Below are positions 1 through 8,902 of a stretch of DNA of 43,227 nucleotides, in pieces. The stretch is from contig CAMDRF010000016.1 in the NCBI GenBank assembly GCA_945906765.1, forward strand, positions 1-43,227. The letters are read 5' to 3'. Numbering within the stretch: the first letter of the stretch is position 1; every line of letters begins with the position of its first letter. The translations under genes and the position numbers were made by a program. The notes under the pieces were generated by a model. It was given only the letters and a program-made list of their open reading frames with translations, searched no databases and had not been told where the DNA came from. The DNA is from Nitrosovibrio sp. Nv4 (lineage in GTDB: Bacteria; Pseudomonadota; Gammaproteobacteria; Burkholderiales; SG8-39).

Positions 1-788
1 CCCGTCCAGCGCGGCGGGCGCTTTTCCACGAAGGCGCGCACGCCCTCTTTGAAATCGGCGCTGCCGTAGGTCTTCGCGATCAAATCGTCGCCATCGGGCA
101 GGGGGCGTGACTCCTGCAGGCGGCGCACTGCCTCCTTGGTGACCCAGAGCGTGATCGGCGCGTGCGAGGCGATTTTTTCAGCCTGTTCCTTCACGCGCGC
201 GTCGATCTTGTCGGCGGGCACGATCTCGTGCACGAATCCCGCGGCGAGCGCTTCATCCGCGGTGAGCATGCGGGCGGTGAAGATCATTTCCTTCAGGCGC
301 GAAGGCCCGAAGAGATCCATGAACTTCGCGTAGGCCTTCACCGAGAGGCAATTGCCGAGCGTCTTGGCAATCGGAGCGCCGAACTTGGCGTCCGGCGTCG
401 CGATGCGCACGTCGGCGCCCGCGGCGATGGCCAAACCGCCACCCACCGCGTAGCCCTGGATCTGCGCGATCACGGGCTTCTTGACGCGCGCGATGCGGCC
501 CGAGCGCTGGTCGCCGTCGCGCTCGTAGCGCAGTCCGTCCTCGGCACCCTCGAACTTGGTGAACTGGCTGATGTCCGTGCCGGCGACGAAGGCCTTTCCC
601 CCGGCGCCCTTCAAGACGAGGACGCGGATCGAGTCGTCGGCATCGACTTCCTCGCAGGTGTCGTAGAGCCGCTGATACATCTCCCAGGTCATGGCGTTGC
701 GCGCCTCCGGGCGGTTGAAGGTGAGCGTGACGATGGGGCCGGCGCGCGTGACGAGCACGTGGGCGCTGGCCGGAGCGGTGTTTTCCAT
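1..788 (-). CDS. Enoyl-CoA hydratase/isomerase family protein (3' end outside window)
   Basis: Translating the minus strand from the ATG at 788 gives a crotonase-fold protein that runs off the left edge after about 261 codons. Visible signatures are the N-terminal [10 protein letters not shown] segment, the FVAGTDISQF loop and the GYAVGGGLAIAAGADVRIA oxyanion-hole region. The segment after AKFG reads APIAKTLGN, so the glutamates usual in hydratases (QPE-type motif) are not present. It may therefore be another crotonase-superfamily enzyme such as an isomerase or thioesterase. A Shine-Dalgarno AAGGAG (complement of 800-805) precedes the start. It is divergent from the tct transporter genes across about 70 bases, suggesting a shared catabolic locus. 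The family is secure; the substrate cannot be told. Confidence 0.88.
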   Translation of the reverse strand, partial: MENTAPASAHVLVTRAGPIVTLTFNRPEARNAMTWEMYQRLYDTCEEVDADDSIRVLVLKGAGGKAFVAGTDISQFTKFEGAEDGLRYERDGDQRSGRIARVKKPVIAQIQGYAVGGGLAIAAGADVRIATPDAKFGAPIAKTLGNCLSVKAYAKFMDLFGPSRLKEMIFTARMLTADEALAAGFVHEIVPADKIDARVKEQAEKIASHAPITLWVTKEAVRRLQESRPLPDGDDLIAKTYGSADFKEGVRAFVEKRPPRWT

Positions 789-805
789 TGGGCCAAATAC
801 TCCTT

Positions 806-835
806 GAATGATCCTCGAAGGAGATCGTATCATTC
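806..835. promoter_or_regulatory. Dyad between divergent crotonase and tct genes
   Basis: GAATGAT (806-812) is mirrored by ATCATTC (829-835) in the only spacer between two divergent genes. A second overlapping dyad, TCCTT (801-805) with AAGGA (818-822), shares the same space and includes the ribosome binding site of the leftward gene. This layout fits an operator for a regulator of the divergent pair. No regulator gene is in view, so the role is inferred from position only. Confidence 0.35.
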
Positions 836-858
836 GCTCAACGAGGAGGAACTTTCAA

Positions 859-1842
859 ATGCTTGCACTGCGTCTGCTTTCCGTGTCGGTCGTGTCGGCC
901 GCGCTGCTTCTGGCTTCCAGCGGCAATGTTCTTGCCCAGGCAAAATACCCGTCGAAGACGGTCGAGGTGGTTGTCCCCTACGCCCCGGGCGGCGGCACCG
1001 ACAACCTGATGCGCATGATCACCGGGATCATGGACGAGAACAAATGGGCGCCGGTGCCGATGAACGTGAACAATCGCGCCGGGGGCAGCGGCGCCGTTGG
1101 CTTTTCTTACCTGATCAACAAGAAGGGCGATTCCCATGTCGTGGCCGGCGCCACCCCGATGATCGTATCGGGCAAGATCGAAGGCCGGTTGCCGGGGAAT
1201 CATCGGGACTCGATGACGATCCTGATGATCGTCGCCATCGACGAGCTGATGCTCTCGGTGCGCAACGAGTCGCCATTCAAGACGATCGACGATTTCGTCA
1301 ACGCCGCGCGCGCTAGGCCGGGCATGCTCACGGTGGGTGGCACCGCCACCTACAGCGAGGATCACATTTTCACCCACCTGTTCGAGCAGGCGGCGAAGAT
1401 CAAGGTGAAGTACGTGCCCTTCAATTCTGGCGGCGAGGTGACGGCGGCCCTGATGGGCGGGCATATCGATGCAGGCGTCATGAACCCGAACGAGATCGTG
1501 GCCCAGATCGAGGCGAAAAAGGCGACCAACCTCGCGGTCGCCGCGCGCAAGCGCATGACCGATGCCGCGGACGTGCCGACGTTCGCCGAGAAGGGCTACG
1601 AGTTCTACTGGGAGCAGATGCGGGGCGTGGTGGGGCCGGCGGACATGGCGCCCGAGGCCGTGGCGTGGTGGCAGGATGCGCTGCGCAAGGTGACGGCGAA
1701 CAAGAAGTGGCAGGAGCTGTACATCAAGCGCAATCTGCTGACGCCGACCGCCTGGGTGGGCGAGGAAGCGAACAAGTATCTGGACGGGCTGATCGGTAAG
1801 TACGAGAGCGCGCTCGGCGCCCTCGGCGCCTTGAAGAAGTAA
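859..1842 (+). CDS. Tripartite tricarboxylate transporter substrate-binding protein (Bug/TctC family)
   Basis: This is the periplasmic solute receptor of a TTT-type secondary carboxylate transporter. About 327 residues follow the ATG at 859, chosen over the in-frame ATG at 808 because GAGGAGGA (843-850) lies at the right distance and the Sec signal peptide (LLSVSVVSAALLLAS, cleavage after VLAQA) then begins at once. The mature protein opens with YPSKTVEVVVPYAPGGGTDN, the usual Bug N-terminus that forms the carboxylate pocket. Later hallmarks are VKYVPFNSGGEVTAALMGGH and the VPTFAEKGYEF segment. It leads an operon with tctB and tctA, so it probably delivers a carboxylic acid to that permease. 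The ligand cannot be predicted. Confidence 0.93.
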   Translation: MLALRLLSVSVVSAALLLASSGNVLAQAKYPSKTVEVVVPYAPGGGTDNLMRMITGIMDENKWAPVPMNVNNRAGGSGAVGFSYLINKKGDSHVVAGATPMIVSGKIEGRLPGNHRDSMTILMIVAIDELMLSVRNESPFKTIDDFVNAARARPGMLTVGGTATYSEDHIFTHLFEQAAKIKVKYVPFNSGGEVTAALMGGHIDAGVMNPNEIVAQIEAKKATNLAVAARKRMTDAADVPTFAEKGYEFYWEQMRGVVGPADMAPEAVAWWQDALRKVTANKKWQELYIKRNLLTPTAWVGEEANKYLDGLIGKYESALGALGALKK

Positions 1843-1860
1843 GCACTAGGCGCGCCCGCC

Positions 1861-2316
1861 GTGCGTAGTGCTGACCGGATTGCCGGGGCGGCGCTGCTCG
1901 CGTTCGCGGTGGCATTCTCCGCGGGCGCTCTCAAGTACTACACCTACTCGGGACCCGGCGGCCCGGGTTCGGCGTTCCTGCCGTTCTGGCTGGGCGTGAT
2001 CATGGCGCTGCTCTCCGGCGCGATGCTCGTGGGCGCCCTTCGCTCCCGCGAACCCGGACCCGACTGGCTGCCCCGCGGCGAGGGGCTCAGGCGGATCGCC
2101 CTGGTGCTGGGCGTCACGTTTGCCTTTGTGGCGCTCCTCAAGGTGGTGGGCATGATCATTGGAACGGTGCTGTTCCTGGTCGTCCTGTTGCGAGTGCTCG
2201 ATCGCAACCCTTGGCCGCTCACCCTGTCGGTGGCCGCGGCGACGGCCGGTCTCAACTTCCTTATCTTCACGTACTGGTTGCGGGTGCCATTCCCGGTCAG
2301 CGTGTTCGGCTTCTGA
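1861..2316 (+). CDS. tctB: Tripartite tricarboxylate transporter small membrane subunit (TctB family)
   Basis: A 151-residue hydrophobic protein with about four membrane segments: AGAALLAFAVAFSAGAL, the FLPFWLGVIMALLSGAMLVGA region, the IALVLGVTFAFVALL/GMIIGTVLFLVVLL region and a C-terminal hairpin. Length, topology and the GPGFLPFW-like motif (GPGSAFLPFW) fit TctB, the poorly conserved four-helix subunit that pairs with TctA. Translation is taken from GTG at 1861; no strong Shine-Dalgarno is visible, so coupling to the receptor gene 18 bases upstream is likely. Its stop is only 11 bases before the proposed tctA start. Confidence 0.88.
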   Translation: MRSADRIAGAALLAFAVAFSAGALKYYTYSGPGGPGSAFLPFWLGVIMALLSGAMLVGALRSREPGPDWLPRGEGLRRIALVLGVTFAFVALLKVVGMIIGTVLFLVVLLRVLDRNPWPLTLSVAAATAGLNFLIFTYWLRVPFPVSVFGF

Positions 2317-2327
2317 GGGGCGGGCCG

Positions 2328-3842
2328 CTGGATTTCCTCGCCAATCTGTCGATGGGCTTCTCGGTCGCGCTGACGCCGTTCAATCTGCTGATGGCGACCT
2401 GCGGCGTGTTCGTGGGCATCCTGATCGGCGCGCTGCCGGGTATTGGACCGCCCTCGGGCGTCGCGCTGCTGCTGCCGCTTACCTTCGGCATGGAGCCCAC
2501 CTCCGGGATCATCATGCTGGCCGCCCTCTACGCGGGCACGATGTACGGCGGCACCATCACTTCGGTGCTGATCAACACGCCGGGAGAATCGGCCTCGGTG
2601 GTCACCTGCCTCGATGGCTACCAGATGGCGCTGCAGGGACGCGCTGGGCCGGCCCTGGGCATCGCCGCGATCGGCTCGTTCATCGCCGGCACCGTCGGCG
2701 TGATCCTGCTGATGCTGGTGTCGCCGGCGCTGGCGAAGTGGTCTCTTTCCTTCGGTCCGCCGGAGACCTTCGCCCTCATGCTGCTCGGTCTCACGACAGT
2801 CACCCTGCTCACCGGGGATAACGCACTCAAGGGCTACATCAGCATGGTGCTGGGGCTGATGCTCGCGATGGTCGGCTTCGACATCATCTCCGGGGACGCG
2901 CGCTACGCCTTCGGCATCCCCGAGATGATGGACGGGATGGACTTTCTGCCGGTCGCGATCGGCTTGTTCGGGCTGGGGGAAGTGCTGGCCGGCGCGGAGA
3001 TGGCCACGGGTAACGCCATCCTCCAGGGCCGCTACGGGCTGCGGGACGTGATGCCAAGCGCCAGGGACTGGGCCCGCAGCCGCTGGGCCATCGTGCGCGG
3101 CACCGTGCTCGGCTTCTCGGTCGGCCTGCTGCCGGGCGCCGGCCCGACCGTCGCGTCGTTCCTTTCCTACACGGTGGAGAAGAAAGTTTCGAAGCACCCG
3201 CAGGAGTTCGGCAAAGGCGCGATCGAGGGCGTGGCCGGGCCCGAGTCGGCCAACAACTCCGCCGCCATTGGGGCCATGGTGCCGATGCTCACGCTGGGCA
3301 TCCCGGGATCGGCGACGACGGCCATCATGCTGGGCGGCCTGATGATGTGGGGCCTGAGGCCGGGACCGATGCTGTTCGAGAAGAACCCCGAGTTCGTCTG
3401 GGGGCTGATCGCCTCGCAGTACATCGCCAACGTCATGCTGTTGATCCTCAGCACCGCGTTCATCCCGCTGTTCGTGCGGGCGCTGCGGATTCCGTACACC
3501 ATCCTGATGCCGCTGATCATCGTGTTCTGCATCACCGGGGCCTATTCGCTGAAGAACAACGTGTGGGACGTCGGCCAGATGCTGGTGTTCGGCGTGCTCG
3601 GCTACGCGATGAAGAAGCTCGGCTATTCGCCCGCCGCCCTGGTCCTCGCGCTGGTGCTCGGACCGCTGGCGGAACGCGCGCTGCGCCAGTCGCTGATCAT
3701 CTCGGATGCCGGGCTGGGAATCTTTTTCCTGCGGCCGATCTCCGCCGTGCTGATGGTGGCGGCCCTCGCGGCGGTGGCGGTGCCGGTGGTGCGCGCGATC
3801 CATGCGGCGTCACGCCGTCGCCACGCCGCGGCCGGCGACTAG
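2328..3842 (+). CDS. tctA: Tripartite tricarboxylate transporter permease (TctA family), probable CTG start
   Basis: The large, roughly 12-helix permease of the TTT system. The family N-terminus is usually MDxLxNLxxGFSVALTP; here the matching codons read DFLANLSMGFSVALTPFN and are preceded in frame by CTG (2328), not ATG. GAGGGG (2315-2320), overlapping the tctB stop, is well placed for that codon. The alternative is ATG at 2352, which would remove eight conserved residues. The glycine/proline-rich GALPGIGPPSGVALLLPL loop and its C-terminal counterpart GLLPGAGPTVASFLSY, both typical of TctA, are intact, as is the LTLGIPGSATTAIMLGGL segment. About 504 residues is normal. It works with the upstream TctB and the periplasmic receptor. 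Confidence 0.92.
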   Translation: MDFLANLSMGFSVALTPFNLLMATCGVFVGILIGALPGIGPPSGVALLLPLTFGMEPTSGIIMLAALYAGTMYGGTITSVLINTPGESASVVTCLDGYQMALQGRAGPALGIAAIGSFIAGTVGVILLMLVSPALAKWSLSFGPPETFALMLLGLTTVTLLTGDNALKGYISMVLGLMLAMVGFDIISGDARYAFGIPEMMDGMDFLPVAIGLFGLGEVLAGAEMATGNAILQGRYGLRDVMPSARDWARSRWAIVRGTVLGFSVGLLPGAGPTVASFLSYTVEKKVSKHPQEFGKGAIEGVAGPESANNSAAIGAMVPMLTLGIPGSATTAIMLGGLMMWGLRPGPMLFEKNPEFVWGLIASQYIANVMLLILSTAFIPLFVRALRIPYTILMPLIIVFCITGAYSLKNNVWDVGQMLVFGVLGYAMKKLGYSPAALVLALVLGPLAERALRQSLIISDAGLGIFFLRPISAVLMVAALAAVAVPVVRAIHAASRRRHAAAGD

Positions 3843-3869
3843 AAACATTTACTTGAACCAGAGGTACCT

Positions 3870-4916
3870 ATGACATCGACCCCGCAAGCCCTGAAGCTCG
3901 ACAGTCCGCTGCGCAAGCGGATCTACGACTCGATTGCCGAGACGATCGGCAATACGCCGCTGGTGCGCCTGAATCGCGTCGCGCAGGAGGCCGGCGCCGT
4001 GGCGCGGGTCCTGGTCAAGCTCGAGTACATGAATCCGCTACTGAGCGTGAAGGACCGCATCGGTGTGTCGATGATCGAGGCGCTCGAGGCCGAGGGCAAG
4101 ATCGGCCCGGGCTCGGTCATCGTCGAGCCGACCTCGGGCAATACCGGCATCGGCCTCGCCTTCATGTGCGCGGTGCGCGGTTACCGCTGCATCCTGACGA
4201 TGCCCGAGTCGATGTCGATCGAGCGCCGCAAGATGTTCGCCTTGCTCGGCGCCGAGACGGTGTTGACGCCCAAGAAGCAGCGCGTGCAGGGCGCCATCGA
4301 CGCCGCGCACAAGTTGCTCAAGGAAATTCCGAACTCGGTGATGCCCTGGCAGTTCGGTAATCCGGCCAATCCGGCGATCCACCGGCGCACCACGGCCGAG
4401 GAAATCTGGGCCGATACCGGCGACGAAGTCGATTTCATCGTCTCGGGCATCGGCACCGGCGGCACGCTGATGGGCTGCGCCGAAGCGCTCAAGCCGCGAC
4501 GGTCTTGCCTGAAATTTGTCGCGGTCGAACCTACAGACAGCGCGGTGCTCTCCGGGGGCAAGCCGGGGCCGCACGTCATTCAGGGCATCGGCGCCGGTTT
4601 CGTGCCGGAAATCCTGAATACAAAATTCATCGACGAGATCATCACCATCGCCAATCAGGACGCGCTCACGATGGCGCGCAAGGTGGCGAAGCTCGACGGC
4701 ATCCCGGTCGGTATTTCCTCGGGTGCAATCATCCACGCCGAGCTACATGTCGCCGGAGCAGGTGCGCGGCGGCGAAGCGCTCAGCTTCCAGAGCGACATG
4801 TTCGCGCTGGGCGTGGTGCTCTACGGCCTGTTCACCGGCACGCGGCTCTTCACCGGCAAGGCGGTGCAGGAGCTGTTGATGAATATCGTCGAGAAAGAGC
4901 CGCCGACGCCAAGTGA
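3870..4916 (+). CDS. Cysteine synthase-type PLP enzyme, C-terminus lost and replaced by an out-of-frame tail
   Basis: Residues 1 to about 288 are a fold-type II PLP enzyme of the cysteine synthase/cystathionine beta-synthase family: IGNTPLVRLN near 26-35, the PLP lysine K61 in LSVKDRIG, the TSGNTG phosphate loop at 88-93, GIGTGGTL near 194-200 and PVGISSGA at 279-286. Family members continue for 20-40 more residues through a PDxGERYLST-like end. Here homology stops at about 4740, and the remaining codons to 4916 are a frame-shadow of a kinase gene (basic, Ala/Arg-rich, no homology). The gene has thus been fused to unrelated DNA. The active-site lysine survives, but folding without the C-terminal segment is doubtful. 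AGAGG lies upstream of the ATG at 3870, 27 bases after tctA. Confidence 0.85.
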   Translation: MTSTPQALKLDSPLRKRIYDSIAETIGNTPLVRLNRVAQEAGAVARVLVKLEYMNPLLSVKDRIGVSMIEALEAEGKIGPGSVIVEPTSGNTGIGLAFMCAVRGYRCILTMPESMSIERRKMFALLGAETVLTPKKQRVQGAIDAAHKLLKEIPNSVMPWQFGNPANPAIHRRTTAEEIWADTGDEVDFIVSGIGTGGTLMGCAEALKPRRSCLKFVAVEPTDSAVLSGGKPGPHVIQGIGAGFVPEILNTKFIDEIITIANQDALTMARKVAKLDGIPVGISSGAIIHAELHVAGAGARRRSAQLPERHVRAGRGALRPVHRHAALHRQGGAGAVDEYRRERAADAK

Positions 4917-5043
4917 AATCCGTCCCGAGCTCGGTCGCGAGATCGACCGCATCGTGATGCGCATGCTGCGCAAGAAGCCCGAGGCGCGCTACCCGGACTG
5001 GGCCGAGCTCGCCTTCGACCTCGCGGAAATCGGCCGCTTATGA
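4723..5043 (+). pseudogene. Ser/Thr protein kinase fragment (activation segment to C-lobe only)
   Basis: This frame opens at the cysteine synthase junction and reads TPSYMSPEQVRGG, the subdomain VIII activation-segment motif of bacterial Hanks-type kinases, then DMFALGVVLYGLFTGTRLF (subdomain IX) and a C-lobe ending in MLRKKPEARYPDWAELAFDL. The glycine loop, the ATP lysine, the HRD loop and DFG, all of which should precede this, are absent because the upstream bases belong to cysK. It cannot be an active kinase. The reading frame ends at 5043, within a second junction with a cyclic-nucleotide-binding segment. In many betaproteobacterial homologues kinase and cNMP domain are one polypeptide, so this looks like a relic of such a protein with two deletions. 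Confidence 0.8.
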
Positions 5044-5342
5044 AAGAGGGCGACACGGGGGCGGAACTGCTGTTCCTCGCCAGCGGCGAGGTGAAAGTGG
5101 TGAAGCAGGGCCGGCTGCTGAACGTCCTGCGCACCGGGTCGTACCTCGGTGAAATGGCGCACGTGAAGGCGGGCCAGATTCCGCGGCAGGCGACCGTGGA
5201 GACCCTGAGCGACGCGCTGATCGCGGAATTCCGTCCCGGCGCGATGAGCAAGCTCTCCACCAACTGCCAGTTGCAGCTGTCGCTGCTCAACACGGTGGTG
5301 GACCGGCTCGCGTTTGCGGATGAGCGCATCGCCCACGCGTAG
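5040..5342 (+). pseudogene. Cyclic-nucleotide-binding domain fragment, probably from the same kinase gene
   Basis: About 100 residues starting KEGDTGAELLFLASGEVKVV, with GSYLGEMAHVK matching the cNMP phosphate-binding-cassette pattern (FGE...RxAT; here RQATVETLSDALIAEF). The first beta strands of the domain and the linker from the kinase are missing. The frame is offset from the kinase frame, and the two overlap by four bases (ATGA at 5040). The likely explanation is loss of roughly 45-50 codons plus a frameshift from a kinase-cNMP fusion gene; the overlap then imitates translational coupling by chance. Function is doubtful. Its stop is eight bases from the stop of the convergent SDR gene. 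Confidence 0.65.
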
Positions 5343-5350
5343 GTTGTTTT

Positions 5351-6154
5351 TCAGTGCCCGATGTCGAGGGCGCCGCCGCCGTCCACCAGCAGGTCCACGC
5401 CGGTGATGAAGTTCGCCTCGTCCGAGGCGAGGAACAGCGCCGCGTTGGCCACGTCCCAGGCGGTGCCCATCCTGCGCCGCAGCGGTACGCGTGCATCGCG
5501 CATCGCGGCCACTTCGGCGCGGCTCTTGCCCGTCTTGCGCGCGCGCGTATCCACCGCCATCGGCGTGTCCATGAGGCCGGGCAGGATGACGTTGGCGCGG
5601 ATGCCGTATTCGGCGTTCTGAATCGCGATCTGCTTGGTGAAGGCCACCATCCCCGCCTTGGTCGCCTTGTACGCGACATAGGGATATTTTTCGATCGCGG
5701 CGAGCGAGGAGATCATGAGGATCACGCCGGACTTCTGCTCCCGCATCACCGGGATCGCATGCTTGCAGGCCATCACCGCGCCGCGCAGGTTGATGGCGAC
5801 GACGTTGTCGAAGGCCGCCTCGGTGATCTCGGTCGGGATCGCGTCGCCGCCCGCGATGCTGACGCCGACGTTGTAATGCAGGATGTCGATGCGGCCCCAG
5901 TGCTGTTTCGCCGCGGCGATCATCGCCGCCATCGCCGCTTCCTTGGTCACGTCGGCCTCGAAGGCGAAGCAGTCGCCGCCGTCTTTGCGCACCAGGGCGG
6001 CGGTTTCCTCGGCCAGCGCGAGTTCCCGGTCCACCGCCATGATCTTCGCGCCTTCCTGCGCGAAGCGCAGCGCGGTGGCGCGGCCATTGCCCATGCCGCT
6101 GCCCGGACTCTGCCCGGCACCGACAATAATTGCTGTCTTATTTTCTAATCTCAT
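5351..6154 (-). CDS. SDR family NAD(P)-dependent oxidoreductase
   Basis: A 267-residue classical short-chain dehydrogenase. It has a Rossmann glycine motif VGAGQSPGSGMGNG at about 11-24, an acidic residue after beta-2 (VDRE) that hints at NAD preference, a D69-V pair in FEADVT, and the catalytic set S149/S150, Y162 and K166 (YKATK). The usual NNAG motif is replaced by YNVG. The C-terminal FITGVDLLVDGGGALDIGH closes the domain at a typical length. It overlaps the upstream Bug gene by four bases (ATGA), so the two are co-translated; a periplasmic receptor and dehydrogenase together suggest use of an imported organic acid or alcohol. The exact substrate is unknown. Confidence 0.92.
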   Translation of the reverse strand: MRLENKTAIIVGAGQSPGSGMGNGRATALRFAQEGAKIMAVDRELALAEETAALVRKDGGDCFAFEADVTKEAAMAAMIAAAKQHWGRIDILHYNVGVSIAGGDAIPTEITEAAFDNVVAINLRGAVMACKHAIPVMREQKSGVILMISSLAAIEKYPYVAYKATKAGMVAFTKQIAIQNAEYGIRANVILPGLMDTPMAVDTRARKTGKSRAEVAAMRDARVPLRRRMGTAWDVANAALFLASDEANFITGVDLLVDGGGALDIGH

Positions 6155-7107
6155 TCAACTTTCATGCCCGTGGCCTTGACCACGCTTGCCCACTTGGTGA
6201 TGTCCTCGCGCAGGAACTTGTCGAACTGCTCCAGCGTCATGCTCATCGGCGCGGCGCCCTGCTTGCCCCAGGTTTCCTTTACGTCCGCCGAGTTCAGCAC
6301 CTTGGCGATCTCGACGTTGAGGCGCTCCAGCACCGGGCGGGGCGTGCCTGCTGGCGCCATCAGGCCGAGCCAGATGCCGGTTTCGTAGCCCGGTACGCCC
6401 GCTTCCGCGAGCGTCGGCACGTCGGGCAGCACCGAAGAGCGCGTCTTGCCGGTGGTGCCCATGGCCTTCAACTTGCCGGCGCGCACATTCGGCGCCATGG
6501 TGGTGATCGCATCGATCATCATCTGCACCTGGCCGCCGAGGATGCCGACGCGCGCGCCGTCGCTGCCCTTGTAGGGTACGTGCGCGATTTCCACGCCCGC
6601 CATGGCTTTGAACAGTTCGCCCGCCATGTGATACGGCGTGCCGGGGCCGGAGGACGCGTAGTTGAGGTCCTTCGGCCTGGCCTTCGCGAGCGCGATGAAC
6701 TCCTTCAGGTTGTTTGCCGGTACTGAGGGGTGCAGCACCATCAGCAGGTCCGAATAATTGATGCCGTTGATCGGCGCCAGATCGCGCATCAGGTCGTAGG
6801 GCTTTTTCGGGATCAGCGTCTCATTGACCGTGTGGGTGTTCGACATCATCAGCAGCGTATAGCCGTCGGGCGCCGACTTCGCCACCGCGTCGCTGCCGAT
6901 CACCGCGCCGCCGCCCGGCCGGTTCTCGACCACGAAGGGCTGGCCCATGGCGTCGCCGAGGCGCGCGCCGACGAAGCGCGCGTAGATGTCGGCCGGGCCG
7001 CCGACGCCGAAGGGCACGATGATCTTTACCGAGCGGGATGGATACGTTTGTGCATTTACCGCCAATGCCGCAACCAGGCAAATAAAAGCTAGGGCAATTC
7101 GAATCAT
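6151..7107 (-). CDS. Tripartite tricarboxylate transporter substrate-binding protein (Bug family), orphan
   Basis: A 318-residue periplasmic Bug receptor. The signal peptide IALAFICLVAALAVNA is followed by QTYPSRSVKIIVPFGVGGPA, then VVENRPGGGAVIGSDAVAK and the TLLMMSNTHTVN segment; near the end VPTLAEAGVPGYETGIWLGL and the APAGTP turn are textbook for the family. No TctA or TctB gene adjoins it, as is common for the expanded Bug families of betaproteobacteria, where orphan receptors borrow permeases or act as sensors. AAGGAG (7115-7120 region, minus strand) precedes the ATG. Only 40 bases separate it from the divergent IlvD-like gene, so their promoters must lie close together or inside coding sequence. 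Confidence 0.93.
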   Translation of the reverse strand: MIRIALAFICLVAALAVNAQTYPSRSVKIIVPFGVGGPADIYARFVGARLGDAMGQPFVVENRPGGGAVIGSDAVAKSAPDGYTLLMMSNTHTVNETLIPKKPYDLMRDLAPINGINYSDLLMVLHPSVPANNLKEFIALAKARPKDLNYASSGPGTPYHMAGELFKAMAGVEIAHVPYKGSDGARVGILGGQVQMMIDAITTMAPNVRAGKLKAMGTTGKTRSSVLPDVPTLAEAGVPGYETGIWLGLMAPAGTPRPVLERLNVEIAKVLNSADVKETWGKQGAAPMSMTLEQFDKFLREDITKWASVVKATGMKVE

Positions 7108-7147
7108 GATTTTCTCCTTGGGCGCAGCTTAGAATAGGTCGGTGAAA

Positions 7148-8836
7148 ATGAACACCTATAAATCGAAAATCATCCCGATCCTTCCTTCCCGCATTACCGT
7201 GGAAGGTCTCGACCGCGCGCCGCACCGCGCCTTCCTGCGCGGCCTGGGCCTGTCGGATGCCGACATCAAGCGGCCGTTCGTCGGCGTCGTTTCCACGGAC
7301 GGGCGGGTCACGCCCTGCAATGCGCTGCTCGGAAGCCTGGCGAAGGATGCCTGCGCCGGCGTGCGCGACGCGGGCGGCGTGCCCTTCGACTTCGCCTCCA
7401 TCGCGGTCGCCGATTCCATGTCCATGAACCACGCCGGCATGCGCTATTCGCTCGTATCGCGCGAAATCATCGCCGATGGCGTCGAGGCGGTGGTACGCGG
7501 CCACGCCTACGACGCGCTGGTCACCTTCGCCGGCTGCGACAAGACGCTGCCCGGGATGATGATGGCGATGGTGCGCCTCAACCTGCCTTCCGTGTTCATG
7601 TACGGCGGCGCGGCGCTGCCCGGCCGCCTGCACGGCAGGGACATCACCGTGCTCGACACCTACGAAGCGGTCGGCGGCGTCTACGCCGGCACGGTCACTC
7701 TCAAGGAGCTGGACGCGCTGGAGCGCAACTGCCTGCCCGGCCTCGGCGCCTGCCCCGGCCAGTTCACTGCCAATACCATGGCGATGGTTTCCGAAACGCT
7801 CGGCCTGGCGCTGCCCGGGTCAGCGACCATGCCCGCGGTTTCTCCTTTTCGAAAATATTTATCAAGAAAAGCAGGACAAGCGGTCATGAAACTCCTGAAA
7901 GACGGGGGCCCGCTGCCGCGCGAATTGGTGACGCGCAAAAGCCTGGAGAACGCCTGCGCCGCGGTCGCGGCGACCGGCGGCTCGACCAACGCGGGCCTGC
8001 ATATCCCGGCGATCGCACACGAGGCGGGCATCCGCTTCACGCTAGACGACCTGGCGCGCATCTCGAAGCGCACACCGCTCATCGCCGACATGAAGCCGGG
8101 CGGAAAGTACCTGTCGAAAGACCTGCACAAAATCGGCGGCGTCTACTCGGTACTGAAGGAATTGCTCAAGCGCGGTGCGCTGCACGGCGATTGCCTGACG
8201 ATCTACGGTACCACGCTCGAACAGGCGTTGAACGGACACCCGGGCGCCGACGGCAAGGTCATTCCGAAGCAGCCGATTTCCGATACCGGCGGCATCGTGG
8301 TGCTCAAGGGCAACCTTGCCCCCGACGGCGCGCTGCTCAAGGTCGCGGGCCTCAAGTCGCTGCGCTTCGAGGGCCGCGCACGCGTGTTCGATTCGGAGGA
8401 AGCCTGCGTTGACGTGGTGCGGCGGCAAGCCTACAAGGCCGGCGATGTGCTGGTGATTCGATACGAAGGCCCGCGGGGCGGCCCCGGTATGCGCGAGATG
8501 CTAGGCGTCACGGCGCTGCTCTATGGACAGGGCGCAGGCGAAAAGGTCGCACTGGTGACCGACGGGCGATTCTCGGGTGCGACGCGCGGGATGATGGTCG
8601 GCTATGTCTCGCCGGAGGCGCGCGTGGGCGGGCCGCTGGCGCTGGTGCGCAACGGGGACAGGATCGTGATTGACGCGGCTGAGGGGGTTTTGAGTCTTCT
8701 CGTTCCTTTGAACGAACTGAAAAAACGAAAAGCAAAAATGCCCAAGCAGAGCCTATCCGGCGTGCTTGAGAAATACGCCGCCCAGGCCGGTTCCGCGTTC
8801 CGCGGCGCGGTAACCCACAGTGGACCGCGAATTTAA
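7148..8836 (+). CDS. IlvD/Edd family dehydratase (dihydroxy-acid dehydratase-like)
   Basis: About 562 residues, the normal length for [Fe-S]-dependent sugar-acid or dihydroxy-acid dehydratases. Three cluster cysteines are present, numbered from the ATG at 7148: C57 in VTPCN, C130 in [10 protein letters not shown] and C202 in [14 protein letters not shown]132 is the lysine that is carbamylated in characterised members. The C-terminal [21 protein letters not shown] motif holds the base serine. GTG at 7142 is an alternative start two codons upstream. With no ilv genes nearby and SDR and Bug genes adjacent, a catabolic aldonate or hydroxy-acid dehydratase is as likely as IlvD itself, so no symbol is given. 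Confidence 0.9.
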   Translation: MNTYKSKIIPILPSRITVEGLDRAPHRAFLRGLGLSDADIKRPFVGVVSTDGRVTPCNALLGSLAKDACAGVRDAGGVPFDFASIAVADSMSMNHAGMRYSLVSREIIADGVEAVVRGHAYDALVTFAGCDKTLPGMMMAMVRLNLPSVFMYGGAALPGRLHGRDITVLDTYEAVGGVYAGTVTLKELDALERNCLPGLGACPGQFTANTMAMVSETLGLALPGSATMPAVSPFRKYLSRKAGQAVMKLLKDGGPLPRELVTRKSLENACAAVAATGGSTNAGLHIPAIAHEAGIRFTLDDLARISKRTPLIADMKPGGKYLSKDLHKIGGVYSVLKELLKRGALHGDCLTIYGTTLEQALNGHPGADGKVIPKQPISDTGGIVVLKGNLAPDGALLKVAGLKSLRFEGRARVFDSEEACVDVVRRQAYKAGDVLVIRYEGPRGGPGMREMLGVTALLYGQGAGEKVALVTDGRFSGATRGMMVGYVSPEARVGGPLALVRNGDRIVIDAAEGVLSLLVPLNELKKRKAKMPKQSLSGVLEKYAAQAGSAFRGAVTHSGPRI

Positions 8837-8902
8837 TGGATTTCAGATAGCCAGGGGTAAAGGTTGCAATCAGACGGAGTCGGACCCGGCAATTGGACGG
8901 CC

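Noticed and set aside
1944-3803. Very long open frame antisense to tctB/tctA
   Set aside because: The translation is an Arg/His/Gln/Asp-rich shadow of a GC-rich gene with no domain; the sense strand encodes clear TctB and TctA proteins.
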